Shown: positions 45,127-55,648, counted from the stretch's first letter. The stretch is 64,000 nt of DNA from Fen-671 sp963794745 (GCA_963794745.1 CAWCEZ010000011.1:744001-808000), one strand, 5' to 3'. Numbers and translations: made by a program. The notes: generated by a model from the letters alone, not told the origin.

Positions 45127-45591
45127 CGCCGTCGTCCACCGCCAGATCGTGGTGAACGCACCCATCGAAGAGGCTTTTGCCGCGTTTGTCGAGCGCTTCG
45201 GTGATTTCAAGCCGCCGGAGCACAACCTGCTGGGTGCCGACATCACCGAAACACGGTTCGAGCCAAGGGTCGGCGGCCACATCTACGACCGCACAGCTGA
45301 TGGGACAGAGAGCAGGTGGCCCGGGTCCTCGTATACGAACCCCCCGATCGGGTCGTTTTCAGTTGGGACATCAGCCCGCAGTGGCAGCTCGAAACAGACG
45401 AGAGCAAGACGAGCGAGGTCGAGGTCCGATTTGTGGCCGAAGCCCCGCAACGGACACGCCTCGAACTTGAGCACCGTTACCTGGAACGCCACGGGCCGGG
45501 CTGGGAATCGCTGCGCGACGGCGTCGACAGTGGCGGTGGTTGGCCGCTCTACCTGGCGCGTTACTCGGACCTCTTCGCCGGGGACCGATAA
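45116..45591 (+). CDS. SRPBCC (AHSA1-like) family protein, one apparent frameshift
   Basis: An AHSA1/START-like fold protein of about 158 residues that binds hydrophobic ligands in a cavity; exact role unknown. The first frame (VVHRQIVVNAPIEEAFAAFVERFGDFK, to DGTESR) breaks at GGTGGCCC. The second continues VLVYEPPDRVVFSWDI to YSDLFAGD. One G added at 45318-45320 joins them. GTG 45116 has an AAGGAGAAG site and overlaps the ArsR gene, a classic pairing. Confidence 0.86.
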
Positions 45592-45595
45592 GGCG

Positions 45596-48010
45596 CTACT
45601 CGCCAAGCTCCGGGAGTTCCGGCAGCACCATCAGGCCCTCCAGTTCGGCTCCCGTGCCTGGGTGGGCGAAGCCGTTGCCAGCGACGGGTTCCTCTGCCAG
45701 TTCGGGTGCCCAGTCGTAAGGTTTGGGCAAGGGCACAGTCACTTTGCTGTGACCGACGTGAGCGGCGACATGGTGGTCGTGGTAAGCGCCGAACACTTCG
45801 TCGAAGCGCGCCGCCTTGTACACGCGCCCGTCTATGGAACGGCCTTGCCGCCCTTCTATCACGGCTACCACGTCTTCACCGTCGATTGTCTTGTAGTACT
45901 CGAGAGCGTGCGCGACAGCCAATATCTCAAGGCGGTTCTGCTCGATCACACCCTGGGTGCGTTCGTACAGCTCGGCTAGTTTCGCCTCGATGCGGCCACC
46001 CAGGCTGCCGCGCAGCATGTCCGTGCCCTCGCCTCCGCCGGGCCCGCCGCCGGTGCCGAGGCGGCGCGACACCGAATGCGAAGCGATGGAAGAACCCATG
46101 CCCCAGAAGCCCTCCATCAAGCTCGCGAACGTCGTTGCCGACTCCAGGTCGCCCGAGACACCGGAGGTCGAGTCCCCCGCAAAGAAAAATCGCTCGCCCG
46201 CGAGCGACGCCAGCGAGGTCATGATGTCGGTTTCGTGCTCGCTGCGCCATTCGCTGAAACGGTCCTCCGGCCTGATGTACGAGACCATCCCGAGGTAATT
46301 ACCGCCTTTTTCGATCGTTGCGAGGTCGATCTCGAGGTGGACCTTGCACCGGTAGGCGACCACGGCATGGCACGCTTCGTGAACAGCGGTGGCGTGCCGT
46401 TCCGGGTCGATGTACTCGACGTCTTCGGGTGGGCCCAGCTCCTTCAGCCTCTTGGCCTCGAGCACGTCGGGCCACGTGACCGCCTCGCGGCCACGGCGCA
46501 AGGCGACGATGAGGGACTCGTTCACGAGGTCCTTCATAGATGCACCCGTGGCATAAGGCGTTATCATCGCAAGCTTTTCGATGTCGGGTGCAGAAAGCTC
46601 GTTGCTGATCTTGGAGAAATAACCCTGATAAGTGCGGACGCGTCCAGCTTTCGACGGGTAGCCGACCTTATATATGCGGTCGATGCGCCCTGGCCGGAGC
46701 AATGCCTCGTCCAGCGAGTCCGGGCGGTTGGTCGCCATCATTATCAAGAAGCGGTACTTGGGAGGCGGCTTCGGCTTCATCCCGAGCGCCCTACGCCCGT
46801 AGCGGTTGAACAACCCGCGAGGCTTCTTGAGGCCCGACATCTCCGAAAGCAGCGATTGCAGGGTCCCCATTCCCCCGCCGTTGCCGCCGCCCATCATCAT
46901 CATCCGGTCCCTCAGGCGCCGCGGCTGCCCGGGCACGCCTGCAACGTCGCCGTCGCGAGCAGGCGCGCCGGCCGTGTGCTGCAACTGCTCGAGGAGCAGG
47001 CTCACCGAACGCTCGGACAGGTAGGAGCCCCCATGGCAATCTCCAGCAGTCCAGGGCCATGCCGTCATGCCCCGCACGCCACCCGGCCCGAATATCCCGC
47101 CTCCGCTCAACGCACCGCGGTTGCCCAACGAATCGGCCTCGTCGAAAAACACGATCACGCCGCCGTAACGGATAGCCAGTTGGCGGAGCTTGCGGAAAAG
47201 CCGCTTCACCTTCAGGATCCCGACCCCCATGAACATGTTGACGAACGCCCCGGGGTCGACGAAAACAAACGGCTTGCCGGTCTCACCGGCAACGGCCTCG
47301 GCGAGAAGTGTCTTGCCGGTGCCCGGTGGGCCCCAAAGCAAGATGCCTCCCGGTACGTAGCCGCCTCTCGCTTCGATCGACTCGGGATCCTCAAGGAAGA
47401 CAAGGCACTCCTTGACGCGTTCGAGGACGGCGTCCTGGCCCCATACGTCGCCGAAGCGGGTCTTGATGTCGTCGGGGTAGTAAACGTCGACGCCGCCGCG
47501 CGACATGTACCAGAAGATCAAGACGAATTGAGCTACGCCGAACATCAGGTAGAACAGGACCTGCACGATCCCTGGGAGCGCCGAGAAGAGCTTGCCGGGA
47601 ACTTCGAACAGACCTTGGACCGGGTTCACTTGATAGGCGGCCCCTGCGATGATGGCAGCCACAACGATGAGCAGGACAACGGTGAAGATCCTCCTGGCGC
47701 GGTACCGGCTCCAATTGCTGAGCCTCCCGGTCCGGCGAGCCAGCCCGCCGAAAAACACGTCGCTCCAGAAGTGGTCCCACGCAGCCCAGTGCTCGCTGAT
47801 GACGTAGTGGGCCTGGCGGACCAGTTCAGCGGCAAAAAGGACAGCCAGCCACCACTTTTCGTTCCAGGTGAGTACCAGGCCGTCCCGGGCGCTGATCAGG
47901 GGGTCCGAAGAAAGGGTGTACCAGAAGAGGATCCCCCAAAGAGCTGCCATAAGGATCAGAAGGCGCGAACGCACCCACAGCGAGCGGGGCTTGGCGGGTC
48001 TGGCTGTCAT
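45596..48010 (-). CDS. FtsH-like membrane AAA protease
   Basis: An 804-residue membrane protein with about four helices in the first 210 residues and an FtsH-type AAA core. Walker A is GPPGTGKT, Walker B VIVFFDEADSL, and the second region of homology ends in ATNRPDSLDEALLRPGRIDR. Between Walker B and this block is an insert of about 120 residues, Gly/Met-rich, which ordinary FtsH lacks. The peptidase M41 domain has HEACH (residues 544-548) and SGVSGDLESATTFA, the usual third zinc ligand. It should degrade or unfold membrane proteins. The ATG at 48010 follows AGGGGAAA and overlaps the second lipoprotein gene by 4 bp. Confidence 0.88.
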   Translation of the reverse strand: MTARPAKPRSLWVRSRLLILMAALWGILFWYTLSSDPLISARDGLVLTWNEKWWLAVLFAAELVRQAHYVISEHWAAWDHFWSDVFFGGLARRTGRLSNWSRYRARRIFTVVLLIVVAAIIAGAAYQVNPVQGLFEVPGKLFSALPGIVQVLFYLMFGVAQFVLIFWYMSRGGVDVYYPDDIKTRFGDVWGQDAVLERVKECLVFLEDPESIEARGGYVPGGILLWGPPGTGKTLLAEAVAGETGKPFVFVDPGAFVNMFMGVGILKVKRLFRKLRQLAIRYGGVIVFFDEADSLGNRGALSGGGIFGPGGVRGMTAWPWTAGDCHGGSYLSERSVSLLLEQLQHTAGAPARDGDVAGVPGQPRRLRDRMMMMGGGNGGGMGTLQSLLSEMSGLKKPRGLFNRYGRRALGMKPKPPPKYRFLIMMATNRPDSLDEALLRPGRIDRIYKVGYPSKAGRVRTYQGYFSKISNELSAPDIEKLAMITPYATGASMKDLVNESLIVALRRGREAVTWPDVLEAKRLKELGPPEDVEYIDPERHATAVHEACHAVVAYRCKVHLEIDLATIEKGGNYLGMVSYIRPEDRFSEWRSEHETDIMTSLASLAGERFFFAGDSTSGVSGDLESATTFASLMEGFWGMGSSIASHSVSRRLGTGGGPGGGEGTDMLRGSLGGRIEAKLAELYERTQGVIEQNRLEILAVAHALEYYKTIDGEDVVAVIEGRQGRSIDGRVYKAARFDEVFGAYHDHHVAAHVGHSKVTVPLPKPYDWAPELAEEPVAGNGFAHPGTGAELEGLMVLPELPELGE

Positions 48011-48708
48011 TGATTTCCCCTGTCCGGGACGTAGAAACTGCTCACGATGTGGGTAATGGCCGAATGTTGAGCTTGGAAGCACCTCGGGGAGCAGCCGACC
48101 ATAAGGAGCCATACCTTGTTGGTCGCGCTGTTAGCCCAGGTTTCTTGGTCGTAATCGACCTCACCGATCGGGGAGGGCAACCCGACCTCGAGCGATTCGA
48201 GCGTGCCACGCATGGCGCCATTGACCATTAGCTCCGGCTGCGCCAAGGTCTGGACCGCGATCCCCTCGCTGGACAGTTGGTCGACGGGGACCAGGATGTC
48301 GTCCAAGCCAAGCAGCGACATCGACGACTGCTGGTCGGCACTGAGGGGCTCGGCCAAGACAACCGCCCACGGGTAGGACGAATGAGTAAAGACGTCGGCT
48401 GGGTGAGGCCTGGGACTGCCGGAGGCGCCGGCCAAGAACGGCGGCGGCGCGCTGACGCCGAGCGATTGGAAGGCCTGGGTGCGTGCTAATTGGCTTTCGC
48501 TATAGACCTTCCAACTGCCCGGCAGGCGGACGTAGAGATGCTGCGAGCTGCTGACGACCGCCTGGCTGCCGGTACAGGCAGTGAGCAACGACGCTAAGGC
48601 CAGCACGGCCCCGGCCCCGACCACCCGGGCCCCGACTACCCGGGCCCCGATCACCCTGCACCTGACAGCCCCGGCCCTGGGCGCTCGGGCTGAGCCCACC
48701 GCCGTCAA
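48007..48708 (-). CDS. Lipoprotein of unknown function (paralogue of the next gene upstream)
   Basis: Not a known family. A 233-residue lipoprotein with lipobox LLTAC after a signal peptide that carries RVVGA repeats. The mature part contains SSQHLYVRLPGSWKVYSES, where paralogue 48705-49415 has SAQDLYFKIPRTWDVFSQ. Both end in NSATNKVWLLxVGCSPxCFQA followed by SSFYV / SFIV. Two Cys in VGCSPRCF may form a disulfide. It overlaps the FtsH-like gene by 4 bp and the paralogue by 4 bp. Confidence 0.75.
   Translation of the reverse strand: MTAVGSARAPRAGAVRCRVIGARVVGARVVGAGAVLALASLLTACTGSQAVVSSSQHLYVRLPGSWKVYSESQLARTQAFQSLGVSAPPPFLAGASGSPRPHPADVFTHSSYPWAVVLAEPLSADQQSSMSLLGLDDILVPVDQLSSEGIAVQTLAQPELMVNGAMRGTLESLEVGLPSPIGEVDYDQETWANSATNKVWLLMVGCSPRCFQAQHSAITHIVSSFYVPDRGNQ
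48615..48659 (-). repeat. Three 15-bp tandem units in a lipoprotein signal peptide
   Basis: CCCCGACCACCCGGG, CCCCGACTACCCGGG and CCCCGATCACCCTGC encode the GARVV/GARVI repeats in the hydrophobic region of the signal peptide. Confidence 0.8.
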
Positions 48709-49415
48709 TGCCCTTGCCCGGTAACGATGAAACTTCTCACGACGGCGTCGAGCACTGCCCGGTGGGCCTGGAAGCAGGCCGGCGAGCAGCCGACATCAAG
48801 CAGCCAGACCTTGTTTGTCGCGCTGTTCAAGTAGGCGACCTGCTCGAAAGAGATGGCGCCGGTCTGCTGGCTGTAGATCTGGTAGGCGACCCGGCTTCCC
48901 CGAAGGGCACCGTCGACCAGCAACTTGGTCGGCGCCAGCTGCTGTACCCGGTCTCCTTCTTGGTTGAGCTGGCCGATGGGGTAATCCTCGTCGGCAAGAG
49001 CTGCGAGCGATGTGTTGGCTTGGTCTTCCCCGTCGAGTGCGACCACCTGGGCCATTGCCCACGGGTAGGGGCCGGATTGCGTGTGGACCGAACTGGCGAC
49101 CTTGGCGTTGGCCCCCGCAACCGTTTCGAACACGGGGTGGCTCTGGCCGGCAAGTGCTGCCTGAGTGCTCGCGGCCGGGTCTACCCAGCCGTTCTCCTGG
49201 AGGGTGGCTTGGCTGAAGACGTCCCAGGTGCGCGGGATTTTGAAGTAGAGGTCCTGGGCGGAACTGCCCACATAGGTGACAGAGGTCGTACAGCCGCTCA
49301 AGAGCCCCGCGAGCACCGCGGCAAAGGTCACCAAGGCTGCGGCGATGTAGCCGCGGCCGTGGCCCACCGGGTTGTCCCCGGCTGGAGAGGCAGGCGACGG
49401 GCTCAAGTTAAGCAA
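48705..49415 (-). CDS. Lipoprotein of unknown function (paralogue)
   Basis: A 236-residue lipoprotein with lipobox LLSGC after a signal anchor. Shared with the downstream paralogue are the N-terminal block SAQDLYFKIPRTWDVFSQ, the YPWAMAQVVALD region and the C-terminal NSATNKVWLLDVGCSPACFQAHRAVLDAVVRSF. It is first in the operon with its paralogue and the FtsH-like protease. A role as an extracytoplasmic partner or substrate adaptor of the protease is inferred from position only. Confidence 0.75.
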   Translation of the reverse strand: MLNLSPSPASPAGDNPVGHGRGYIAAALVTFAAVLAGLLSGCTTSVTYVGSSAQDLYFKIPRTWDVFSQATLQENGWVDPAASTQAALAGQSHPVFETVAGANAKVASSVHTQSGPYPWAMAQVVALDGEDQANTSLAALADEDYPIGQLNQEGDRVQQLAPTKLLVDGALRGSRVAYQIYSQQTGAISFEQVAYLNSATNKVWLLDVGCSPACFQAHRAVLDAVVRSFIVTGQGH

Positions 49416-49479
49416 GGGTACGACGCGGCCCTGCCCCTGGATGCCCTAGGCAGCGACTTTTTTTACGACGGCTAAGTAA

Positions 49480-50732
49480 TTAAGCCGAGCGGCGGCCGGA
49501 CAGCCGGACCGGCGCCTTCAGCCAGGCTCTCAGGTCACGGTGACGCGCCAGCGATACCCCGAGGACACCTGCTGCAATAACCGCCGGTACGCCGCCCACG
49601 GCCAGTCCCCAGCGAGCACCGAGCTCCTGGTCGACCAACCCGACGAGCATGGCCCCCACGGGCGTCGAGCCCACGAAGATCATGGCGTAGACGCCCATCA
49701 CCCTGCCCCTCATCTCCGGGGCGCTCGCCAGCTGGCAGGTCGCATTGCTTGTCGCCAGGTAGAGCATCGAGGCGTACCCGAGCACGACCAGCACCACGAC
49801 TTCGATTGCGAGGTCCCGCTCGACGGCGGCAACCAGCATGGCGATGCCCATGGCCCCCGCCGACCCGACGACGACCAGTAGCCGCGTGCGCTGGCGGTAC
49901 GCGGACGTGAGGGCGCCGATAACCGACCCGAAGCCGATCGCCACGAGCATGAGGGCATAGGTTCCGGCGTCCCCGCGGAAGTCGACTTTCGCCAACACCG
50001 GCAGCACGGTGTTGAAATTGAAACCGAGCGTGCCGAGCACCGCCAGCAAGGCAAGGGTCTGGCGCAGCCTCGGTGTGCCCATTATGTACCGGAAACCCTC
50101 GCGGACCTGGCCCTTCGCATGCTCGGCACGCCGCCCGGCGAACAGCTCATCAGGTCGCATGGCGACCAGCGCCCCGATGACGGCCAGATAAGAGAGCGCG
50201 TTCAGTGCGAAGCAATCGCCGACGCCCGCCACATCGATCACCACAGCGCCGAGTGCGGGGCCCCGACCCGGGTCAGGTTGAACATGGCGCTGTTCAGCCC
50301 GACAGCGTTCGGCAGGTCCTCCAACCCGACCATCTCCGATACGAATGCCTGGCGGGCCGGCATGTCGAGCGCACCGAACATCCCCGATGCGAAGGTCACG
50401 ATGTAAAGCGCCCAAAGCGGCCTGAACCCAGTGAGGTCGAGAGCCGCCAGCGCCGCAGCGGCGACCGCCAGCCCGCTCTGGGTGATCAGGAGCAGGTTGC
50501 GTTTGGCGAAACGGTCTGCCACGACACCGCCGTAGGCACTGAACGCGAGCGACGGGACGAACTGCACGGCGCTTACCACGCCGACGTCGAGCGGGCTGTG
50601 CGAGATCTGCAGCACTAGCCACGCCAGGGCGACGTTCTGCATCCAGGTGCCGAGGTTGGACACCAGTTGGCCGGCGAGGAACAGTCGAAAATTACGCCGC
50701 CGGAGCGACCTGAACATCCCCGGCGAGCTCAT
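49480..50732 (-). CDS. MFS transporter, one apparent frameshift
   Basis: A major facilitator superfamily exporter of about 418 residues and twelve helices. The first frame starts MSSPGMFRSLRRRNFRLFLAGQLVSNLGTWMQNVALAWLVL with GGVVADRFAKRN between helices 2 and 3, and breaks at FNLTRVG. The second resumes with PALGAVVIDVAGVGDCFALNALSY and runs to SLARHRDLRAW. Adding one base at CCCC 50261-50264 (minus GGGGCCCC) joins them. It overlaps the MarR gene by 4 bp. Export of a drug or metabolite controlled by the MarR protein is likely. Confidence 0.88.
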
Positions 50733-51193
50733 CGAGGGTCGCAGGCCAGTCGGTTGAGCAGTTCAGCCGCCTTCCCGAGGACCTCCACCTCCTGTGCACC
50801 AAGTTCGCTGAAGCGCTCGCTCAGGTAGATCGCACGCAGGTTGCGCGCCTCGGCCAACAGCTCAGCGCCCCTTTCGGAGACCGCTACCCGCGCCACGCGT
50901 CGGTCGAGCGGGTCGGGGCGGCGCTCCACTAGGCCCGCTTGCTCGAGGTTGGCCGCGATGCGGGTCATCGACGGCGGCGCGACCCCCTCGGCAGCTGCGA
51001 GCTCACCAAGGGTCAGTTCCCCGTTCTTGGAAATGGTCACCAATGCGGCGTACTGCGATGCCGTGACACCTCCCGCGGAGCGTTGCCGGAGCTTGCGCTC
51101 CAACCTCATCACGCCCATCCCGAGGCGGCTCGCGACGCTCCCCTCCCCGCCCGCGGCGAGGCTCAGCTCGGCACCTTCCTGCGCCCGGGGCAC
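50729..51193 (-). CDS. MarR family transcriptional regulator
   Basis: A 154-residue winged-helix regulator: GGVTASQYAALVTISKNGELTLGELAAAEGVAPPSMTRIAANLEQAGLVERRPDPLDRRVARVAVSERG (core helices and wing; quoted as landmarks). It forms an operon with the MFS gene and probably represses both through a palindrome at 51209-51223, releasing on binding a transported compound. Confidence 0.92.
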   Translation of the reverse strand: MPRAQEGAELSLAAGGEGSVASRLGMGVMRLERKLRQRSAGGVTASQYAALVTISKNGELTLGELAAAEGVAPPSMTRIAANLEQAGLVERRPDPLDRRVARVAVSERGAELLAEARNLRAIYLSERFSELGAQEVEVLGKAAELLNRLACDPR

Positions 51194-51208
51194 GGGCCCA
51201 GAATATCG

Positions 51209-51223
51209 GTTAGCAACGCTAAC
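51209..51223. promoter_or_regulatory. Palindromic operator of the MarR gene
   Basis: GTTAGC and GCTAAC are perfect inverted arms around AAC, within the larger symmetric ATCGGTTAGCAACGCTAAC region. It lies 15 bp upstream of the MarR start, the usual place for autoregulation. Confidence 0.7.
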
Positions 51224-51275
51224 TATCTAGGCGTTTTTTAACATAGCCAGGGCTAGGCCGTGCCAAACTGGGCTA

Positions 51276-51641
51276 ATGGCGATGCGGGAAGATTGCCGGC
51301 ACTTTCAGAGCAGGACGTACTCGACGGGCGAGGCCGCGCGCTTTTGCGTGCTCAACCTCGCGCCTGAGGCGCCTTGGCGCTGCCCCACCAACTGCCCGCG
51401 CTACCAGCCGGACATCATCGACGGCTCCTTCGTGGTCGGCTCGCTGGTGAGGCCCAGGGTCGAGGACGAACCCGACATGCCCGAGGGCGATGTGGCCAGC
51501 CTGCTGGATGCCGCCGATCTCATCGTGACGGCCGCCGGGCCTGAGATCGTGGCCGAGATCCAAAGTGAGCGCCAGGCCAGGCCCTGGTGGAAGGTCTGGA
51601 AGAAGAAGGAAGGCGGCGGCTTCGACTTGAGCGCCCGCTGA
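51276..51641 (+). CDS. Conserved-looking small cytoplasmic protein with four Cys
   Basis: Not recognised. The 121 residues have no signal peptide. DCRHF, RFCVLN, WRCPTNCPRY supply four Cys that could bind zinc or form a cluster. The middle is acidic, with DAADLIVTAAGPEIVAEIQSER, and the C-terminus is basic (WWKVWKKKEG). The next gene's outermost start overlaps its end. No function can be assigned. Confidence 0.6.
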   Translation: MAMREDCRHFQSRTYSTGEAARFCVLNLAPEAPWRCPTNCPRYQPDIIDGSFVVGSLVRPRVEDEPDMPEGDVASLLDAADLIVTAAGPEIVAEIQSERQARPWWKVWKKKEGGGFDLSAR

Positions 51642-54279
51642 GCTACCAAAGCCCGCCGGCAGGCCAGCGCCGTAAGCCAGCCAGACGCGTCCTAGCCGCT
51701 GCCTTCGCCCCTGCCCTCCTGGCCGGTGCCCTGACCGGTTGCACCCCCAGCAGCTCACAGCCTCCTCCCTCGACCACAACGGCTGGCACGCAGGAAACAA
51801 CCGCGACCACAACGCCACCGGCGTCGCTCCAGCCGTATACCTGGGCCCGCGACACCAGCCCCGCGCTCGACCTCGGCGGCGGCGCTACGAGCACCTTGTC
51901 GGCAGTGGTCGCACCGGGGGCCAGCGGGGACTGGCTCATAGCCGGTACGCAGTTCACCGCTGGCGGCACGGCTCTCGCGACGGTGTGGACATCGCCCAAC
52001 GCGACCCGCTGGTCGAAGACCGCGCTGGCGGCCCCGACCGGAGAAAGCTCCTCGGCCGCCAACGCCGCGACCGACTGGGGAAGCCGTGAAGTCGTGGTGG
52101 GCTCGGCCGGCACCGGCCCGAGCATGCGGGCAGGCGTATGGCTCTCCGAGGGCCCTGGACAACCTTTCCTCCCGATACCGGACAACCCCGTCTTCGACGC
52201 ACCCGCCTCGACCGCCGAACGAGCTGGCGCAGTGATGAGCACCGTCGCAGCGGGCGCTCTCGGGCTCTTCGCCGGGGGCACTGTAAACGGCCGCGCCACA
52301 GTGTGGTACTCGACCAACGGCGAGCAGTGGCAGGCGCTGAACGGCGCGACCAGCGTCATCAACCGCGACCCGGGAGCGGTGGTCAACGACATCCTGTCCA
52401 CGCCGAACGGCGTATTCGCGGCAGGCTCATCGGTCAACGGCAACAGGCTGTCCGCGGCGTTGTGGTACTCCTCGGACGGCATCCACTGGTCGACAGTCCG
52501 CAGTGCGGTGAGCACCTTCCTCGGCAGCGGCGACCACGTCATAACCTCGGTCCTCGACATCGGGGGGACCGGCGACGCCCAGTTAGGGCCCCCGGCCCGA
52601 CTGGGCTGCTCGCGGTTGGCGGGGTGCGTGTCGGGCCCAACTGGCAGCCAGCCTCGTGGATCTCACCGAACGGCTTCTCGTGGAGCCAGACCTCGGAGAG
52701 CTTCCCCCTCGATGCAGAGCCTTCGGGGAGCCCGGGGGCGATCGCGTACGCGGCCTCCGGCGCAGACGGGGTGCTCTACGCCGTCGGCGGCAGCCCGGGC
52801 CGCCAGCGCCTCTGGCAATCACCCGACGGTCTTGCCTGGAGCGAGGTGGCCTTGCCGCCAGCTGCTGCAACCGATACCGCGTGGCATCTCGGCCTCGTCG
52901 CCGCCAACGGCCATACCACGGTGCTCGCCGACAACATCCCCGGACAGCCCTACGTGCTGGTGGACCAGGACGGCCGCTGGCACCAGCCGAGTACTAGCGG
53001 GACCTTCGGCGCCCCCCTGCGCCAGGCCGTGCCGACCAGCCTCATCGCCGACAACGGGGCCCTGGTAATGAGCGTCGACGTGTCGAGGCCAGGCCAGGAC
53101 CTGGGCAGCGCGGCGAGCTCGGTTGCGGTTATGACTTCGAGCAACGGCAGCTCCTGGCACACCGACAACTCCGATGCCTTCGACGGCGCAAGCGTGAACC
53201 AGCTCTTGGCAGTCCCGAATGGTTTGTTGGCCGTCGGGGCTGGTACCGGGACGGGGGCAGGCAGCGGTGCCATCGCCCGCTTGTCCGGCGACGAAGGGGC
53301 AGCCTGGCCGAACGAGGTGATCACCCCAGCACCTCGGGCAGGCCCGAGCCCGGCCACCTCCGCCACCTCGGCCACCGGCACCACCCCCGCCACTTCCGCC
53401 ACTGCCGCCGGGAGGCTCGGCAACAGCCAGTACATCGTGGGCCAGGCGGGGCCCGAGGCAGTCGGTTGGTACAGCCCGGACGGGAACACCTGGGAAGCCC
53501 CCCAGCCGCTCGACTCGAGCCCTCAGCTCGGGACCGAGCGAGCCATCGCAACCTGCGTCAGCGGGAGCAGCGCCGTGGTCGTGGGCTCCGTTACCTCGAC
53601 CGGGCGAGGCAGCCTGCCCGCAGCGTGGGTCAGCACAGACGCTTCGTCTTGGACCGCCGCCACTTTCACGCCGCCGCCGCCAGTCGGCTCATCCACCACG
53701 GTCGAGGGTTGCTTGTCGACGGGCAGCGGGTTCCTCGCTTACGGGGAGTCGACCGGGGCCGGCCAAGTCGAGGTGCCACAGTTGTGGAGCTCGAGCGACG
53801 GGACGCTGTGGCAGCAACAGGCGGCCGTGTTCAGCGGGCCGAACGGGGCCGGCCCAAGCGGTCCGCAGTCTGCCCCTCTCGACGGCATCGCTGACGGGAC
53901 CGCCACGTGGTTGGGCCTGAGCGGCAACGGCGACGAGCCGTCCCAAGTTTGGCCGGCCCCTGTAGGCGGCGCCGCCGGCGCACAGTTCACCCCCGCCGGC
54001 CTGTGGACCTCAGACGACGCCGGGAACACATGGCAACAGCTGAGCACCGCGACGCCGTCGTTCACTGGAATGGTCTACGCGCAGGCCTGCACCGCTGCTT
54101 ACGTCGGCCAGCAACCTGTGGTCGCCGGCACAGTCGACGGCAAGCTCGCGGTTTGGGTAGGCACACCGACGGCGTCCAATCCCGCCGGCGGGAGATGCGT
54201 CACGACCGGCGTCACTTCGGCGACCACGGGGGCGACTGCCGTGACCACCGCGACCACCGCGACCACCGGGCCGACCTAG
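51587..54279 (+). CDS. Large lipoprotein with sialidase-like beta-propeller repeats, one apparent frameshift
   Basis: About 898 residues. A signal peptide with lipobox GALTGC is followed by a Thr/Pro-rich linker and many repeats of the type SPNATRWSKTAL, STNGEQWQAL, SSDGIHWSTV, SPDGLAWSEV, SSDGTLWQQQ and SDDAGNTWQQL, which resemble Asp-box blades of sialidase-like propellers. The first frame breaks at GGTGDAQLG; the second resumes with GPTGLLAVGG. One base added at GGGCCCCC 52586-52592 joins them. The start is unclear: GTG 51587 overlaps the previous gene, and no better site precedes the signal peptide. It ends in a Thr/Ala tail. Confidence 0.72.
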
Positions 54280-55648
54280 CTGGTCGCCATCACCTGAGCG
54301 TAAGGAGGGACCGGGACCGCTTTGCCGACCTTGCCGGTAGCAACGTCGATCGGCACGACGCTGCCCGCGCTCTTGGGCCCGGGCTACCCGGCCCTGTCCC
54401 GTAATCGAGGACGTAGGCCCACGCCCCATTTGGCGAGGCGACGATCGTGGAAGCGTTCACGCCGACGTGGACAAGGGCACCGGCCACACCGGTCGCAGTG
54501 TTGACGGGGACGACTGTGCCCTGCGACGAGGAGGTCTTGGCGAAGCCCAGGGCGTAGGCCATTTGGCCGTTCGGCGTGACGGCTATGGCCCAACCGTTCG
54601 CCTCTGACTTAGGGCCGAGGTGCACGGTTTTGGCGAGTTTGCCCGTGGCGGCGTTGAAGACCAGCAGTACCGCGTCCGAAAGGCCATGGCCGAGCGCCGC
54701 GTCGGGCGTGGCGACGACGTAGAGAGCTTCGCTGTTCGGGGAGACGGCAAGCGCTTCTGGTACATAGGGACCGGTCCCGATCGGCTTGCCGGGAGTGTTG
54801 CTCGCGGTGGCAAGGGGGACCACTTCGAGGTTGCCGGGGTCGAGGAGGTAGGCCGTCTTGCTGTTCGGCGCGATGGCTACCGCCGTGGCCGCGAGCTTGA
54901 CCGGGGCCGCGGCAACAAAGCCGGCCGTGACAACGGGCGTGACCGCGCTGGCACCAACAACGTAAAGATCCCGGCCATTTGGTGTGACTTCGATCTGTGA
55001 TGGGTTGCTCGCTACCTTGACGGCCTTGCCAATGCCGCCGGTAGCCGTATCGACCGGGTAGAGGTCCGACGGGGTGCCCACCGGCTGGGAGGCGGCGTCG
55101 AAACCACCTAGGACGTAAACCGTGTTGCCGGTCGGAGGGACTGCAACAGCTATCGGGTCCGGGACTTTTACAGTCCTGCCAACGACATGTGACGATGTGC
55201 TGACCGAGATCAGGCTCCCCGGGGCTCCCGTGCCGTCGTTATAAGCGCCGACGACGTACGCGGTGGCCCCGTTCGGCGACACGCCGAGAGCAACGGGGTC
55301 TGCATTGACCTTTATCGGCGCGCTGGCCACGTTATTGGCCGTATTGATAACGGTCAGCGTCCCCGTCCCAGTCGGGTTGCCGGCGCTCCCAAAATTGGTG
55401 CTCGCGACGACCAGGGGCGCGGCCACACCGGTTGCCACGGCGTCCGGCGCCGGAGCGGCTACCAGCGTTGCACCGGCAAGGGCACAAAGCACCGCCGACG
55501 TCGCACCGACCTGTCTACGCCCAAGGCCGAACCTGTTCGTGGGCGCGACAGTACCCCGGCAAGGGCCAGCGATCAACAAGGAGCCTGTGTCATCTTTTCG
55601 GATTTGGTCCAAAGGACCACCGACACCAATGGGACCTTGAAGATCCAC
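54276..55648 (-). CDS. Secreted YVTN/YncE-like beta-propeller protein, one apparent frameshift
   Basis: About 457 residues in the longest reading. After a hydrophobic segment (AVLCALAGATLVAAPAPDA) come repeated blades of the type VALGVSPNGATAYVVGA, SQIEVTPNGRDLYVVGA, EALAVSPNSEALYVVAT and WAIAVTPNGQMAYALGF, characteristic of YncE-like propellers. The end of the frame is abnormal after DYGTGPGSPG. In the alternate frame GSVVPIDVATGKVGKAV continues to a stop at 54276. One base added near 54378-54380 (minus GGGCCC) joins them. The start is uncertain because the longest reading overlaps the upstream gene. Its stop codon overlaps that of the convergent lipoprotein gene. Confidence 0.72.

Noticed and set aside
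45596..48010. Frameshift in the central part of the FtsH-like gene
   Set aside because: The Gly/Met-rich stretch between Walker B and the second region of homology looks odd, but the frame is open and both flanks are in the same frame.
46076..48013. A 645-residue plus-strand frame opposite the FtsH-like gene
   Set aside because: It has no domain, and the minus strand holds all AAA and peptidase motifs.
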